Part shown: in pieces, positions 26,469-35,957 of the stretch | How the letters are laid out: every line of letters starts with the position of its first letter | Numbering within the stretch: position 1 is the stretch's first letter | Assembly: GCF_021531975.1 (NCBI RefSeq) | Contig: NZ_JAFBIY010000004.1 | Location: forward strand, 186,001 to 250,000 | Direction of reading: 5' to 3' | From: Faecalicatena contorta | Lineage (GTDB): Bacteria; Bacillota; Clostridia; Lachnospirales; Lachnospiraceae | Length of the DNA: 64,000 nucleotides | Translations under genes and position numbers: made by a program | Notes under the pieces: generated by a model | What the model was told of the DNA's origin: nothing | Database searches by the model: none | The model's input: only the letters and a program-made list of their open reading frames with translations

Positions 26469-27764
26469 TTATCTGTCCTCAAAACGAACCTTGATTGAGT
26501 TTGCATGGGCAGTCAGATGTTCCGCCTCGGCAAATGCTTCAATATCAAAATGAACAGCTTCAAGCGCTTCTTTTGAATAAGCGATCACACTTGATTTTTT
26601 AATAAAGTCATCGACGGACAGCGGCGAGAAGAATCGTGCCGTTCCATTTGTCGGAAGAACATGATTCGGTCCTGCAAAATAGTCTCCAAGCGGCTCACTT
26701 GCATACTCGCCGATGAAGATTGCTCCGGCATTTCGTATCTTTGTCATCACTTCATATGGATTTGCCGTCTGTATCTCCAGATGTTCGGATGCGATCTCAT
26801 TAGCTGTTGCAATTGCTTCATCCATATTATCTGCAACTAATATATATCCATAATTATCCAGTGATTTCTGAATGATCTCACCCCTTGATAACTGGGCGAC
26901 AAATGCATCCACTTCTTCGGATACCTGATGGGCAAGCTTTTCGCTTGTGGTTACAAGTATGGCGGATGCCAGTTCATCATGTTCCGCCTGAGACAGAAGA
27001 TCTGCAGCCACATAGCGTGGATTTGCTGTCTCATCTGCAATCACGAGGATTTCACTTGGTCCGGCAATCGCGTCAATGCTAACATATCCGTATACAGCCT
27101 TTTTGGCAAGCGCAACGTAAATATTTCCCGGACCAACGATCTTATCCACCTTAGGAATACTCTCTGTTCCGTAAGCCAGTGCACCGATTGCCTGTGCACC
27201 GCCAACTTTATAAATGGCATCTGCACCTGCCTCATTTGCGGCGACAAGCGTTGTTGGGGTTACCTTGCCATCTTTTCCCGGAGGCGTTACCATAATGATT
27301 TCCTCTACACCTGCCACCTTAGCCGGCAGAATATTCATCAGTACAGAAGATGGGTACGCAGCCTTTCCTCCGGGAACGTAAACACCCACTCTCTGTAAAG
27401 GCGTCACCTTTTGACCAAGCATCGTTCCATCCGGCTTGCTGTCGAACCAGCTGTACTGCTTCTGTTTTTCATGATATGTACGGATATTTTCCAGCGCTTT
27501 CCGGATAATTTCAACCAGCTTCGGATCTACCAGACCATAAGCCTCTTCTATTTCCTCTTTCGTAACCCGGATATTGGCAGCCGATATCTCTGCCTTATCA
27601 AAACGCTTTGTATAATCAAATAATGCCTCATCCTTTTTCTCCTTTACCGCCGCAAGTATCTCGGCAACACCCTGCTCATACTCTCCGTAATGATTCGGAC
27701 TCCTTTTAAGCAGGTCCTCCAACAGATTCTGTCTTGTACTTTCGTCTAATTTCTGTATTCTCAT
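26469..27764 (-). CDS. hisD: Histidinol dehydrogenase
   Basis: A 431-residue HisD with the signature VDKIVGPGNIYVALAKK, the zinc and substrate residues in AGPSEILVIAD and LLSQAEHDELASAIL, and the C-terminal FAGPNHVLPTNGTARFFSP. It oxidises histidinol to histidine in two NAD-dependent steps. ATG 27764 lies 8 nt after AGGAG; a GTG at 27773 overlaps that site. Confidence 0.96.
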   Translation of the reverse strand: MRIQKLDESTRQNLLEDLLKRSPNHYGEYEQGVAEILAAVKEKKDEALFDYTKRFDKAEISAANIRVTKEEIEEAYGLVDPKLVEIIRKALENIRTYHEKQKQYSWFDSKPDGTMLGQKVTPLQRVGVYVPGGKAAYPSSVLMNILPAKVAGVEEIIMVTPPGKDGKVTPTTLVAANEAGADAIYKVGGAQAIGALAYGTESIPKVDKIVGPGNIYVALAKKAVYGYVSIDAIAGPSEILVIADETANPRYVAADLLSQAEHDELASAILVTTSEKLAHQVSEEVDAFVAQLSRGEIIQKSLDNYGYILVADNMDEAIATANEIASEHLEIQTANPYEVMTKIRNAGAIFIGEYASEPLGDYFAGPNHVLPTNGTARFFSPLSVDDFIKKSSVIAYSKEALEAVHFDIEAFAEAEHLTAHANSIKVRFEDR

Positions 27765-27775
27765 GTTTATCACTC

Positions 27776-28411
27776 CTAAATCTGCATTCTAAGCTTCATA
27801 AGCAGGCTCTTAATTCGTTCACTTTCCATACGCATACTCACCGGATTCACGATCATACGTGCTGAAAGCGGGCACACCTCTTCCAGCACTTCAAGTCCGT
27901 TCTCCTTAAGAGTAGAACCTGTTTCCACAATATCGACGATCACTTCAGAAAGACCGACGATCGGCGCAAGTTCAATGGAACCATTTAATTTGATGATCTC
28001 CACGGTCTGATGCTTCGTATTATAAAAATAATCCTTTGCAATGTTCGGATACTTTGTAGCGACCCTGATGAGCTCATGATGCTTTAATAAGGAAGCGGAA
28101 CTCTTGTAACCACATACGCACATACGGCACTTTCCATAGCCAAGATCCAGTACCTCATGCACCTTTCGGCCTTCTTCCAGTATCGTATCTTTTCCAACCA
28201 CTCCAATGTCAGCCGCACCATACTCAACATAAGTCGGTACATCCGGGCCCTTGGCAAGGAAAAACCTGAGTTTCAGCTCTTCATTTACGAATATCAGTTT
28301 ACGGGAATCCTTGTCTTTCATCTCCTCACAGGTAATCCCGATCTTTTCTAAAAGCTCCAGTGTCTGTTTGGCAAGACGCCCTTTGGCAAGGGCAAATGTA
28401 AGGTATCTCAT
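27776..28411 (-). CDS. hisG: ATP phosphoribosyltransferase, short form
   Basis: A 211-residue short HisG, lacking the C-terminal regulatory domain, as expected because hisZ lies directly upstream. It includes LTFALAKGRLAKQTLELLE, the YGAADIGVVGKD element and the PRPP loop region DIVETGSTLKENGL. It joins ATP and PRPP in the first step of histidine synthesis; activity and feedback inhibition need HisZ. Confidence 0.96.
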   Translation of the reverse strand: MRYLTFALAKGRLAKQTLELLEKIGITCEEMKDKDSRKLIFVNEELKLRFFLAKGPDVPTYVEYGAADIGVVGKDTILEEGRKVHEVLDLGYGKCRMCVCGYKSSASLLKHHELIRVATKYPNIAKDYFYNTKHQTVEIIKLNGSIELAPIVGLSEVIVDIVETGSTLKENGLEVLEEVCPLSARMIVNPVSMRMESERIKSLLMKLRMQI

Positions 28412-28431
28412 GTCATAACTCCTATCTGTCT

Positions 28432-29673
28432 CTATTTATTAATAACCTTCTGTTCACCGGTCACAAGATTGATCATAATAATATCTCCGTTCTTCTTAAT
28501 ATAGATCAGACTACCTGCATAATATTCTTTTCCATATTGTACATATTCCTCCAGCGGTCGGTCCTTTGCCTTCTTCACAAGCTCCGTATTCTTCGCTTTA
28601 TGTCGGAAATCCTTTGCAAGCGTAACGGCTTCTCTTGTCATTCCCTCATCATACAGAATAATGGTATTCTTCCTCGTATAAACGATCCTGATCTTCTGAC
28701 GGATCAGCGCATTCATAAGCTCATCGATCACAATGGCAAAACCGATGGACGGAGAACGTTTTCCAAATTTTTCAAGCAGGTGATCATAACGTCCACCCTT
28801 TACGATGGCATCTCCGGTGCCAAATGTGTATCCACGGAAAATGATCCCCGTATAATAATCATAATTACCAGTCATGCTCAGGTCAAAGGTTACAAATTTC
28901 TCCACACCATAAAGCTTCAGTATATTATATATCTTCTCCAGACGCTTGATTGCCATGATACCGCCGGAATTTGGTGCAATATTCTTCGCTTTGGAAAGAA
29001 TCTCAACACCGCCCACAAGCTCTCCGAGTACACCGAAAGCCTCCATCGAGCTTCTCTTGACTTTAATATTATCCAGATATTCCTCAACACCATAATAATT
29101 ACGATTATTAATAAGCTCTATCACTCTCTCCTGCGCATCTTCATCCAGTGAAGCGTCTTCGATCAGGCTGCGGAAAAATGCAAGGTTTCCTACATTCAAC
29201 TGAAACTCTTTTAATCCAATAGACAAAAGTGATTCAATGACCATAGCCAGCATTTCTGCATCTGCCTCCACGGAATCATCACCAATAAGTTCGGCACCCA
29301 GCTGCGTGACTTCCCGCAAACGTCCCTGATAACTGGAATGATTGATAAATGTATTTCCGGTATAGCAAAGACGGATCGGCAGTTCTTCTTCTCCAAAAAG
29401 AGTTGCAGCTGCTCTGGCGACCGACGGCGTTATATCCGGTCTGAGTACAAGCGTATTCCCTTCTTTATCAAAAAATTTATATAAATCCTTAGACGGAATC
29501 GTTCCTATTTCTTTTCGAAAAACATCAAAATATTCAAATGTAGGTGTCTGGATATCATGATACCCGTATAGGTGAAGTGTCTTAACCAGACGACTCTCCA
29601 ATGCCAGTTTCTTTCCACACTCTACGTTATATATGTCTCTGACTCCCTCGGGAGTATGCAGTAATTTCTTCAT
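28432..29673 (-). CDS. hisZ: ATP phosphoribosyltransferase regulatory subunit HisZ
   Basis: A 413-residue histidyl-tRNA-synthetase paralogue. It has motif 1-like PEGVRDI, motif 2-like VLRPDITPSVAR and CYTGNTFINHSSYQGRLRE, and the FDLSMTGNYDYYTGIIFRGY segment. The length and the pairing with short HisG point to HisZ and not to a true synthetase. It is the first gene of the histidine group, under the promoter at 29747-29775. Confidence 0.93.
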   Translation of the reverse strand: MKKLLHTPEGVRDIYNVECGKKLALESRLVKTLHLYGYHDIQTPTFEYFDVFRKEIGTIPSKDLYKFFDKEGNTLVLRPDITPSVARAAATLFGEEELPIRLCYTGNTFINHSSYQGRLREVTQLGAELIGDDSVEADAEMLAMVIESLLSIGLKEFQLNVGNLAFFRSLIEDASLDEDAQERVIELINNRNYYGVEEYLDNIKVKRSSMEAFGVLGELVGGVEILSKAKNIAPNSGGIMAIKRLEKIYNILKLYGVEKFVTFDLSMTGNYDYYTGIIFRGYTFGTGDAIVKGGRYDHLLEKFGKRSPSIGFAIVIDELMNALIRQKIRIVYTRKNTIILYDEGMTREAVTLAKDFRHKAKNTELVKKAKDRPLEEYVQYGKEYYAGSLIYIKKNGDIIMINLVTGEQKVINK

Positions 29674-29746
29674 AAATCCTCCTGTTGCAGTAGTTTTGTC
29701 CTATTTTTTCAGCCACTTTAGTGTGCTACCACGATAAATTCTCTTC

Positions 29747-29775
29747 ATTATACGAATTTTCTCATTTTTTGTCAA
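29747..29775 (-). promoter_or_regulatory. Consensus promoter of the histidine operon
   Basis: On the minus strand TTGACA (29770-29775) and TATAAT (29747-29752) are perfect hexamers with 17-nt spacing. The -35 box lies in the last codons of recU. The leader is only about 70 nt and holds no full T-box or long attenuator. Confidence 0.85.
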
Positions 29776-30313
29776 GCTCTTCGTCTCGTTCTGCCAGATC
29801 ACGGTTCAATGTTTCCAGATAAGGAACATAATACCCTCTTTTAAGCTCCAGAAAATAAGCCGGGTCAAGCTCGTCATAACGTATACTTTTCCTGCCGCCA
29901 TCCTGCCCTCTTTTCCAGAAAGAAAGAAGCTCCTGAAAGCGCATGTAATACAATACATTTCTCTCGGAATAGTATATCAACAGAAATGAAATCCCATCCT
30001 GCTTTTCAAAATCACCCATGAACTTTACCTGATGCTCATGTACATTCTGAAGAGGAAATGTATCTGCGACACATTCTTTTGCATCAAAGCAAACAGGAAT
30101 GCCCTGTACGGCGCCAATATAATCGACGGTACTTCGTTTATCAAAATAGGCAAGTGTAATATGCCTGTTCTCTTTATCCATCTTAACCGGTGTGATTGGT
30201 GTGGGTATCTTCTGGATTAGCGCCAGCCCTTTCTCCAGATAATATTCATTTGTCCGGTTGATCATTTCTTCTAATGTAGAACCTCTAAGGCCTCTTGAAT
30301 TCCATGTTCCCAT
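29762..30313 (-). CDS. recU: Holliday junction resolvase RecU
   Basis: A 183-residue RecU. Nuclease residues are visible in STVDYIGAVQGIPVCFDAKE, with the earlier NSRGLRGSTLEEMINRTN helix and later HQVKFMGDFEKQDGISFLLI. It cleaves four-way junctions during recombination and chromosome segregation. In Bacillus recU lies next to ponA; here it overlaps a pseudouridine synthase gene by 43 nt and precedes the histidine operon. Its last codons carry the his promoter -35 box. Confidence 0.92.
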   Translation of the reverse strand: MGTWNSRGLRGSTLEEMINRTNEYYLEKGLALIQKIPTPITPVKMDKENRHITLAYFDKRSTVDYIGAVQGIPVCFDAKECVADTFPLQNVHEHQVKFMGDFEKQDGISFLLIYYSERNVLYYMRFQELLSFWKRGQDGGRKSIRYDELDPAYFLELKRGYYVPYLETLNRDLAERDEELDKK

Positions 30314-31284
30314 GTCTGCTCCTTTATCAGTCTTTCAAATACCGCCGGCACCTGTGCCCGGAACTTTTTCCCCGACAGATTGTCAAGCGGAGGTTCCATA
30401 TCCGGCAGAATCAATTCATATGCATGCAGCACCTGTGCCTCAATATGAAATGTACTGCGGTATGTTTCATTCCAGGACCGGTTTCCATATTTATAATCAC
30501 CCAGAAGCGGATGTCCGGAGGATGCCAGATGTGCTCTGATCTGATGTGTCCGTCCGGTGATCAGATGCACTTTTAAAAGCGTCATCTCATCGTTATACGC
30601 AATAGGCATATATTCGGTCTCAATCGGTACACAGTCATCGTCTTTTTTGGTTTTTGTAATTTCCACCCGGTTTGTGCCTTCATCTTTCCTCAGGCAACCA
30701 CTGATATAATGACAACCGGTAATCTTTCCCTTTACAAAACACAGATAATACTTCTTTAGCGTACGTTCCTTAAAAAGTTCACCCATTTTCTGCAGACCGG
30801 CCAGGCTCTTTCCTGCAACAATCAGACCACTTGTATTGCGGTCCAGCCGATTGCAGACAGAAGGATGAAAGGTATGCAGTTCCTCTTTTGTAAGTTTCCC
30901 TTTTTCCAGCAGATAACCGATCACATGCTCAACGACAGAAATATCATCCTTTTTCGCTTTCTGTGACAGCATGCCGGCCGGCTTATTCAGTACAAGAATG
31001 TGGGAATCCTCGTAGATAACAGGAAGCCGACTCGAAGACTGATAAACCTCTTCTTTTTCTTCTCTTCCCGAAAACTTATCCAGTGTTTCCTCTGAGAAAA
31101 ACAATTTTACTGAATCTCCACTTGCAAGCTTCTCACTTCCGGATACTTTCTTTCCATTCAGTACAATATTCTTTTTTCGCATCATTTTATATAGAAAACT
31201 GCCCGGCGCCTCCGGAAGATACTTTTTCAAAAATTTATCCAGGCGCTGTCCGGCCTCATTTTCTCTGATTATAATCTCTCTCAT
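30271..31284 (-). CDS. RluA-family pseudouridine synthase (RluC-like)
   Basis: A 337-residue protein with an S4 domain (about 10-65) and the RluA catalytic domain (NRLDRNTSG with the catalytic Asp, RTHQIRAHLA). The usual His in HRLD is Asn here (CNRLDRNTSG). Of the two RluA-type genes in this window this is the RluC-like one. The C-terminus overlaps the recU start by 43 nt. The target uridine is unknown. Confidence 0.88.
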   Translation of the reverse strand: MREIIIRENEAGQRLDKFLKKYLPEAPGSFLYKMMRKKNIVLNGKKVSGSEKLASGDSVKLFFSEETLDKFSGREEKEEVYQSSSRLPVIYEDSHILVLNKPAGMLSQKAKKDDISVVEHVIGYLLEKGKLTKEELHTFHPSVCNRLDRNTSGLIVAGKSLAGLQKMGELFKERTLKKYYLCFVKGKITGCHYISGCLRKDEGTNRVEITKTKKDDDCVPIETEYMPIAYNDEMTLLKVHLITGRTHQIRAHLASSGHPLLGDYKYGNRSWNETYRSTFHIEAQVLHAYELILPDMEPPLDNLSGKKFRAQVPAVFERLIKEQTWEHGIQEALEVLH

Positions 31285-31292
31285 AATATTCT

Positions 31293-31868
31293 TTACATCG
31301 AAACTGTCAGTATCAGTCTACGGATTGCCTTTTCTTTCCTGCGGTTTTCCGGCTGTTCCACCGCTGCAATACTGTTCATCCCTTCTGCACGGGAAAGGAA
31401 AGCATGATAATCATGAAACAGTTTTACAGTAACCTTATCATGTTTATTATTCTTAAGCATCTCCTTTATATATCTGGCACAGACCACTTCATCTGTTTTG
31501 GCGCTTTCACAATACCCACAGACCGTGTGACCGGAGATTACAATCGCTGTTACCGGCATGACCTTCTCACTGCTTGTAAGCAGAAGATCATAAGCCTTTG
31601 TAAGAAGTGGTGCTTTTTCCTCTATTTCCGTATACATTTCTACAGAAATACTTTGATGTGGTGCCATTGTAATAAACTCCACCAGCATTTTCGCTGCCGG
31701 GAGACACCCCACCACTGCGATGATCGTAAAAAGATTCATCTTGCTGCCTGTCTGCATATACCCCAGAACAAGAATCGCAACCACAATTCCAAATTCAGCC
31801 AGTGCCCAAATAAGATACTTTGTCTTCTGTGCTTTGATATAACCCGGTTGTCCTTTTTCTATTTTCAT
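31293..31868 (-). CDS. Two-segment membrane protein, unknown function
   Basis: A 191-residue protein with two hydrophobic segments near the N-terminus (about 20-40, YLIWALAEFGIVVAILVLGY, and about 45-65, LFTIIAVVGCLPAAKMLVEF) and a soluble C-terminal part with HTVCGYCESAKTD and a basic tail. I do not recognise a named family. It is 5 nt downstream of the SDR gene and 9 nt upstream of the RluC-like gene, so it is probably in one operon. Confidence 0.65.
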   Translation of the reverse strand: MKIEKGQPGYIKAQKTKYLIWALAEFGIVVAILVLGYMQTGSKMNLFTIIAVVGCLPAAKMLVEFITMAPHQSISVEMYTEIEEKAPLLTKAYDLLLTSSEKVMPVTAIVISGHTVCGYCESAKTDEVVCARYIKEMLKNNKHDKVTVKLFHDYHAFLSRAEGMNSIAAVEQPENRRKEKAIRRLILTVSM

Positions 31869-31872
31869 TGTA

Positions 31873-32661
31873 CTATATTCCCTCTTTCTCTTCCTTTTCG
31901 CTGTCCACGCTCACTCTTGCCATTACCATTGCCAAAAATCTGTCCGGAAGCAGGTGTGCAGCAACTCTTGCAATCTTCATTGGCAAACCGTAAACAGATA
32001 CCTGTTTCCCATAAGCCGCATCGAGAAGTGCCTGACGTACAACAAAAGGTGCCTGCACCCGGAATGCCTTTTTCCCATTACCGCTTTTTCTTCCGGTATG
32101 ATCAAAAAATTCTGTATCTACCGGTCCTGGACATACCGCTGTCACAACAATACCCTTTTTCCTGCATTCCACCGATAGTGCTCTGGAAAGACTGTACACA
32201 TAAGACTTTGTAGCCGCATACACGGCAAACCCCGGCTGGGGACAAAATGCTGCCGCTGAAGCCAGCTGTATGAGGCGGCTCCCTCTTCCCATATAAGGAA
32301 GACATAACGCTGTCATCCGTGTAAGAGCACGGCAATTGATGTCCAGCATATGCATCTGTCCGTTTAAATCCGTCTCAGTAAAGTTACCAATCCGTCCACA
32401 TCCGGCACTGTTTACCAGCATTCGTACATCCGGGCGATGCAAGATAAGCTCTCTGGAAAGTCTTTCATAAATGGAATCTCTTCTTAAATCTCCATCAAAA
32501 ATCCGCACGGGAACAGCAAGTTCATTCTTTAGTTCCTGCAGTCGTTCCTTCCGTCTTGCAACAAGCCATATCTCATCCAGCTGCCTGTACAAACGTGGAA
32601 TCTGTCTCGCAAACTCTCTTCCAATGCCGGAAGAGGCGCCTGTTACAATTGCAATTTTCAT
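31873..32661 (-). CDS. Short-chain dehydrogenase/reductase
   Basis: A 262-residue classical SDR. The cofactor loop is TGASSGIGREFAR, with LVNSAGCGR and the catalytic YxxxK in YAATKSYVYSLS, and PGPVDTEFF near the substrate site. The substrate is unknown; relatives act on short-chain alcohols, fatty acids or steroids. It lies between YgiQ and a small membrane protein. Confidence 0.9.
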   Translation of the reverse strand: MKIAIVTGASSGIGREFARQIPRLYRQLDEIWLVARRKERLQELKNELAVPVRIFDGDLRRDSIYERLSRELILHRPDVRMLVNSAGCGRIGNFTETDLNGQMHMLDINCRALTRMTALCLPYMGRGSRLIQLASAAAFCPQPGFAVYAATKSYVYSLSRALSVECRKKGIVVTAVCPGPVDTEFFDHTGRKSGNGKKAFRVQAPFVVRQALLDAAYGKQVSVYGLPMKIARVAAHLLPDRFLAMVMARVSVDSEKEEKEGI

Positions 32662-32673
32662 ATCTATACACCT

Positions 32674-34572
32674 CTATCGTTTCTTTTTATGAACATTTCG
32701 AATGGTCTTTTTCTTTTTTGGTCTCTGTTCTTTCGCCGCCTTATTTTTCTGCTCACTACCATAGGGTTTATGACCATGTCGTGGTCTTATGAGACATTCT
32801 TTCCCATATCCCACCAGATCCATTCTTCCGCCTTTTTGCAATGCTTCCAGAACAAGGTCATAGTTTTTCGGATTGCGATACTGGATCAGTGCCCTCTGCA
32901 TTGCCTTCTCATGCGGATTCTTTGGCACATACACAGGGGACATATCTCTCGGATCCAATCCGGTATAATACATACAGGTAGATATCGTGGACGGTGTCGG
33001 ATAAAAATCCTGTACCTGTTCCGGCATATATCCAAGATCACGAAGATATTCTGCAAGCTCAATCGCCTCTTTCAGAGATGACCCCGGATGCGATGACATC
33101 AGATAGGGAACCAGGTACTGTTCCTTATGAATCTCCTGATTTATTTTCTTATATTTTTTTACAAATGCCTGATACACTTCATTTCTGGGTTTTCCCATCT
33201 TAGACAGAACAGCATCTGACACATGCTCTGGAGCAACCTTAAGCTGTCCGCTTACATGATATTCACAAAGCTCTCTGAAAAATGTATCATCCTTATCAGC
33301 CATCACATAATCAAACCGGATGCCGGAACGAATAAATACTTTCTTTACATTTGGGAGCTCTCTAAGCTTCCTGAGAAGAGAAATATAATCCTTATGATCT
33401 ACTTTCATATTCCCACAAGGCTTCGGAAACAGACACTGCTTTTCTTTGCACACCCCATACTTCAGCTGCTTTTCGCAGGAAGGACAGCGGAAATTCGCAG
33501 TCGGCCCACCTACGTCATGGATATATCCTTTGAAATCCTTATCCCATATCATCTGCCTTGCTTCCGCAAGAAGCGATTCATGACTTCTCGTCTGTAAGAT
33601 CCGTCCCTGATGGAATGTTAACGCACAGAAATTACAGCCGCCAAAGCATCCTCTGTTGCTGATAAGGCTGAACTTCACTTCCCGGATAGCCGGAACTCCG
33701 CCCGCCTCTTCATAAGAAGGATGGTAATTTCTCATATACGGATAGCTGTAGACCCGGTCCATTTCCGCCTGAGAAAGAGGCTTCTGCGGCGGATTCTGCA
33801 CAACATAGAGATGCTCGCCATAAGGCTCCACCAGACATTTTCCCGAAAACGGATCGGTATTGCAATATTGTGTGTAAAAACTTCTCGCATAATTCAGTTT
33901 ATCTTTTTTAAGTTCTTCAAAAGAAGGAAGTATTTCCGCATCATATACACTGTCCAGTGATTTCACCTTACATACGGTACCCGCAATAAAAGTGATATCC
34001 TCTACCTTAATACCGCTGTCCAGTGCTTCTGCAATCTCAATAATGGAACGCTCACCCATTCCATAAAAAATCATATCTGCTCCCGAATCCAGAAGCACGG
34101 AACGCTTCAGACGGTCTGACCAGTAATCATAATGCGCAAGACGACGGAGACTTGCTTCAATTCCTCCAAGGATGATTGGCGTTTTCTTATATACCTGTCG
34201 AATGAGATTACTGTATACAACCACGGCGTAATCTGGACGTTTCCCCATCACACCTCCCGGCGTAAATGCATCCGAACTGCGCCGTTTCTTTGATACAGAA
34301 TAATGATTTACCATGGAATCCATATTTCCAGCGGACACAAGAAATGCAAGCCTCGGCTCCCCGAATTCCATGATGCTGTTCTTATCCTTCCAGTCCGGCT
34401 GTGCGATGATGCCGACTTTATATCCATGTGCTTCAAGTGTTCGCATAATGATAGCATGACCAAAAGATGGATGATCCACATATGCATCTCCACATACATA
34501 GACAAAATCCAGCTGTTCAATGCCCCGGTCAATCATATCCTGTTTACATATCGGTAAAAATCCCTGTGTCAT
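32674..34572 (-). CDS. YgiQ-family radical SAM protein
   Basis: A 632-residue YgiQ. The N-terminal B12-binding-like region ([20 protein letters not shown]) is followed by the iron-sulfur motif [20 protein letters not shown], a second Cys-rich element CRCP-like ([20 protein letters not shown]) and the barrel with [18 protein letters not shown]. The C-terminal tail is strongly basic ([19 protein letters not shown]). The function is unknown. It abuts the HAD gene with no gap. Confidence 0.92.
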   Translation of the reverse strand: MTQGFLPICKQDMIDRGIEQLDFVYVCGDAYVDHPSFGHAIIMRTLEAHGYKVGIIAQPDWKDKNSIMEFGEPRLAFLVSAGNMDSMVNHYSVSKKRRSSDAFTPGGVMGKRPDYAVVVYSNLIRQVYKKTPIILGGIEASLRRLAHYDYWSDRLKRSVLLDSGADMIFYGMGERSIIEIAEALDSGIKVEDITFIAGTVCKVKSLDSVYDAEILPSFEELKKDKLNYARSFYTQYCNTDPFSGKCLVEPYGEHLYVVQNPPQKPLSQAEMDRVYSYPYMRNYHPSYEEAGGVPAIREVKFSLISNRGCFGGCNFCALTFHQGRILQTRSHESLLAEARQMIWDKDFKGYIHDVGGPTANFRCPSCEKQLKYGVCKEKQCLFPKPCGNMKVDHKDYISLLRKLRELPNVKKVFIRSGIRFDYVMADKDDTFFRELCEYHVSGQLKVAPEHVSDAVLSKMGKPRNEVYQAFVKKYKKINQEIHKEQYLVPYLMSSHPGSSLKEAIELAEYLRDLGYMPEQVQDFYPTPSTISTCMYYTGLDPRDMSPVYVPKNPHEKAMQRALIQYRNPKNYDLVLEALQKGGRMDLVGYGKECLIRPRHGHKPYGSEQKNKAAKEQRPKKKKTIRNVHKKKR

Positions 34573-35250
34573 TTATAACACCTCATAAGTTTCTCTTTCT
34601 ATATCGAAATAATCTTGTATGTAATAATCGGCAAGCTCTCTTTTTTTCGCCTCTTGCGGTCTGGAAAAATCATCCTCCACCGCACAGACATGCATGCCCG
34701 CATTCTTTCCTGCCAGAATGCCCATCGGAACATCTTCAAATACAAGGCAGTGCTCTGGCAGAACAGCAATATCTTCGGCCACTTTCAAATACACATCCGG
34801 TGCCGGTTTCCCCACACCAACTTCACAGGATGTACGGATCGCATCAAAAAGATATGCGATCCCCATAGCCTCAAGTGTGTCATTTACAAGACTTTTTTCA
34901 TTACTTGTTGCAATACCGATCTTCTTCCCCTGCCTTCTCATTTCTTCAATAAATTCACGCACACCGCTCTTAAGCTTCACTTCATTTACGTATTTATCGT
35001 GTGCCATTTCTTTCCATTCCAGCATGATTTCTTCTAGTGTACACGTAAGCGTGGGAAAAACATCCAGGTAATACTGTGCCACTTCGGTATAACTCATTCC
35101 TTCCATCGTTTCATGGAAATCTTCCGGCTGTTTGAGATCATATTTTTTCAGATAATCTTCATCGATATCTGTCCATACCCACATGGAATCCATCAGCGTT
35201 CCGTCCATATCGAAAATAATTGCATCTATATCCTGTAACATCTTTGTCAT
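34573..35250 (-). CDS. HAD-superfamily phosphatase/phosphoglucomutase-like
   Basis: A 225-residue HAD protein. Motif I is IIFDMDGTLMDSM, motif II is GIATSNEKS, the Lys is in CEVGVGKPAPDVYLKVAE and motif IV is VFEDVPMGILAGKNAGM. The cap fits beta-phosphoglucomutase or sugar-phosphate phosphatases. It overlaps the RsuA-like gene by 4 nt. Confidence 0.9.
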   Translation of the reverse strand: MTKMLQDIDAIIFDMDGTLMDSMWVWTDIDEDYLKKYDLKQPEDFHETMEGMSYTEVAQYYLDVFPTLTCTLEEIMLEWKEMAHDKYVNEVKLKSGVREFIEEMRRQGKKIGIATSNEKSLVNDTLEAMGIAYLFDAIRTSCEVGVGKPAPDVYLKVAEDIAVLPEHCLVFEDVPMGILAGKNAGMHVCAVEDDFSRPQEAKKRELADYYIQDYFDIERETYEVL

Positions 35251-35957
35251 AGATTCTCTAACTCCTCATCTGTAAGTTCTCTGTATTCTCCCGGCAGCAG
35301 TTTTTCATCCAGTTTAAGACTACCCATACTTTCTCTGCGAAGATAAATAACTTTCTTTCCCACAGCCTGAAACATCCGTTTCACCTGATGAAACTTTCCC
35401 TCCTGAATACAAAGACGGATCTCGGAAAGCTCACCACTTTTCAAAATATTAAGCCGGGCAGGTCTTGTCCAATCTTCCTCTTCCTCTGTGCCGATATTCA
35501 CTCCCTCAGAAAATGCTTTCACATCCAGGGAAGTCACACAGCCCTCTACTTTTGCATAATACCATTTATCTACATGCTTCTTTGGAGATAGCAGCCGGTG
35601 TGCAAGTGCACCATCATTGGTAATCAAAAGAAGACCTTCCGTATCTTTATCCAGCCGTCCGACCGGAAAAAGGTCCTTCCTTTTTCTGCTCTCGATCAGA
35701 TCGAGGACCGTCCGGTCATGCCGGTCTTCGGTAGCAGAAACAACGCCTGCCGGCTTGTTCAGCATATAATATTCATACGCGGCATATCCGATTTCATTTC
35801 CATCAAAGGTAACGAGCTGACTTTCTTCATCAATCTTCTGCTCCGGCTTCTCTGCTGTCACACCATCAACTGCAACTCTTCCCTGCCGTATGAACCTCTT
35901 CACTTCCTGTCTTGTCCCTGTACCCATCTGTGACAGGTACTTATCCAGCCGCATCAT
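35247..35957 (-). CDS. RsuA/RluB-family pseudouridine synthase
   Basis: A 236-residue protein: S4 domain (about 2-60, RLDKYLSQMGTGTRQEVKRF) and the RsuA-type catalytic domain with the active Asp in GRLDKDTEGLLLITNDG and KWYYAKVEGCVT. Members modify 16S (RsuA) or 23S (RluB) rRNA. It overlaps its neighbours by 4 nt on both sides, a tight translational chain with the RsmF-like methylase. The starts at 35957 and 35954 are both possible. Confidence 0.9.
   Translation of the reverse strand: MMRLDKYLSQMGTGTRQEVKRFIRQGRVAVDGVTAEKPEQKIDEESQLVTFDGNEIGYAAYEYYMLNKPAGVVSATEDRHDRTVLDLIESRKRKDLFPVGRLDKDTEGLLLITNDGALAHRLLSPKKHVDKWYYAKVEGCVTSLDVKAFSEGVNIGTEEEEDWTRPARLNILKSGELSEIRLCIQEGKFHQVKRMFQAVGKKVIYLRRESMGSLKLDEKLLPGEYRELTDEELENL

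Noticed and set aside
29674-29746. T-box or attenuator leader for the histidine operon
   Set aside because: The leader is about 70 nt, contains GTGGTAGCAC but not the T-box core sequence, and has no clear terminator/antiterminator pair.
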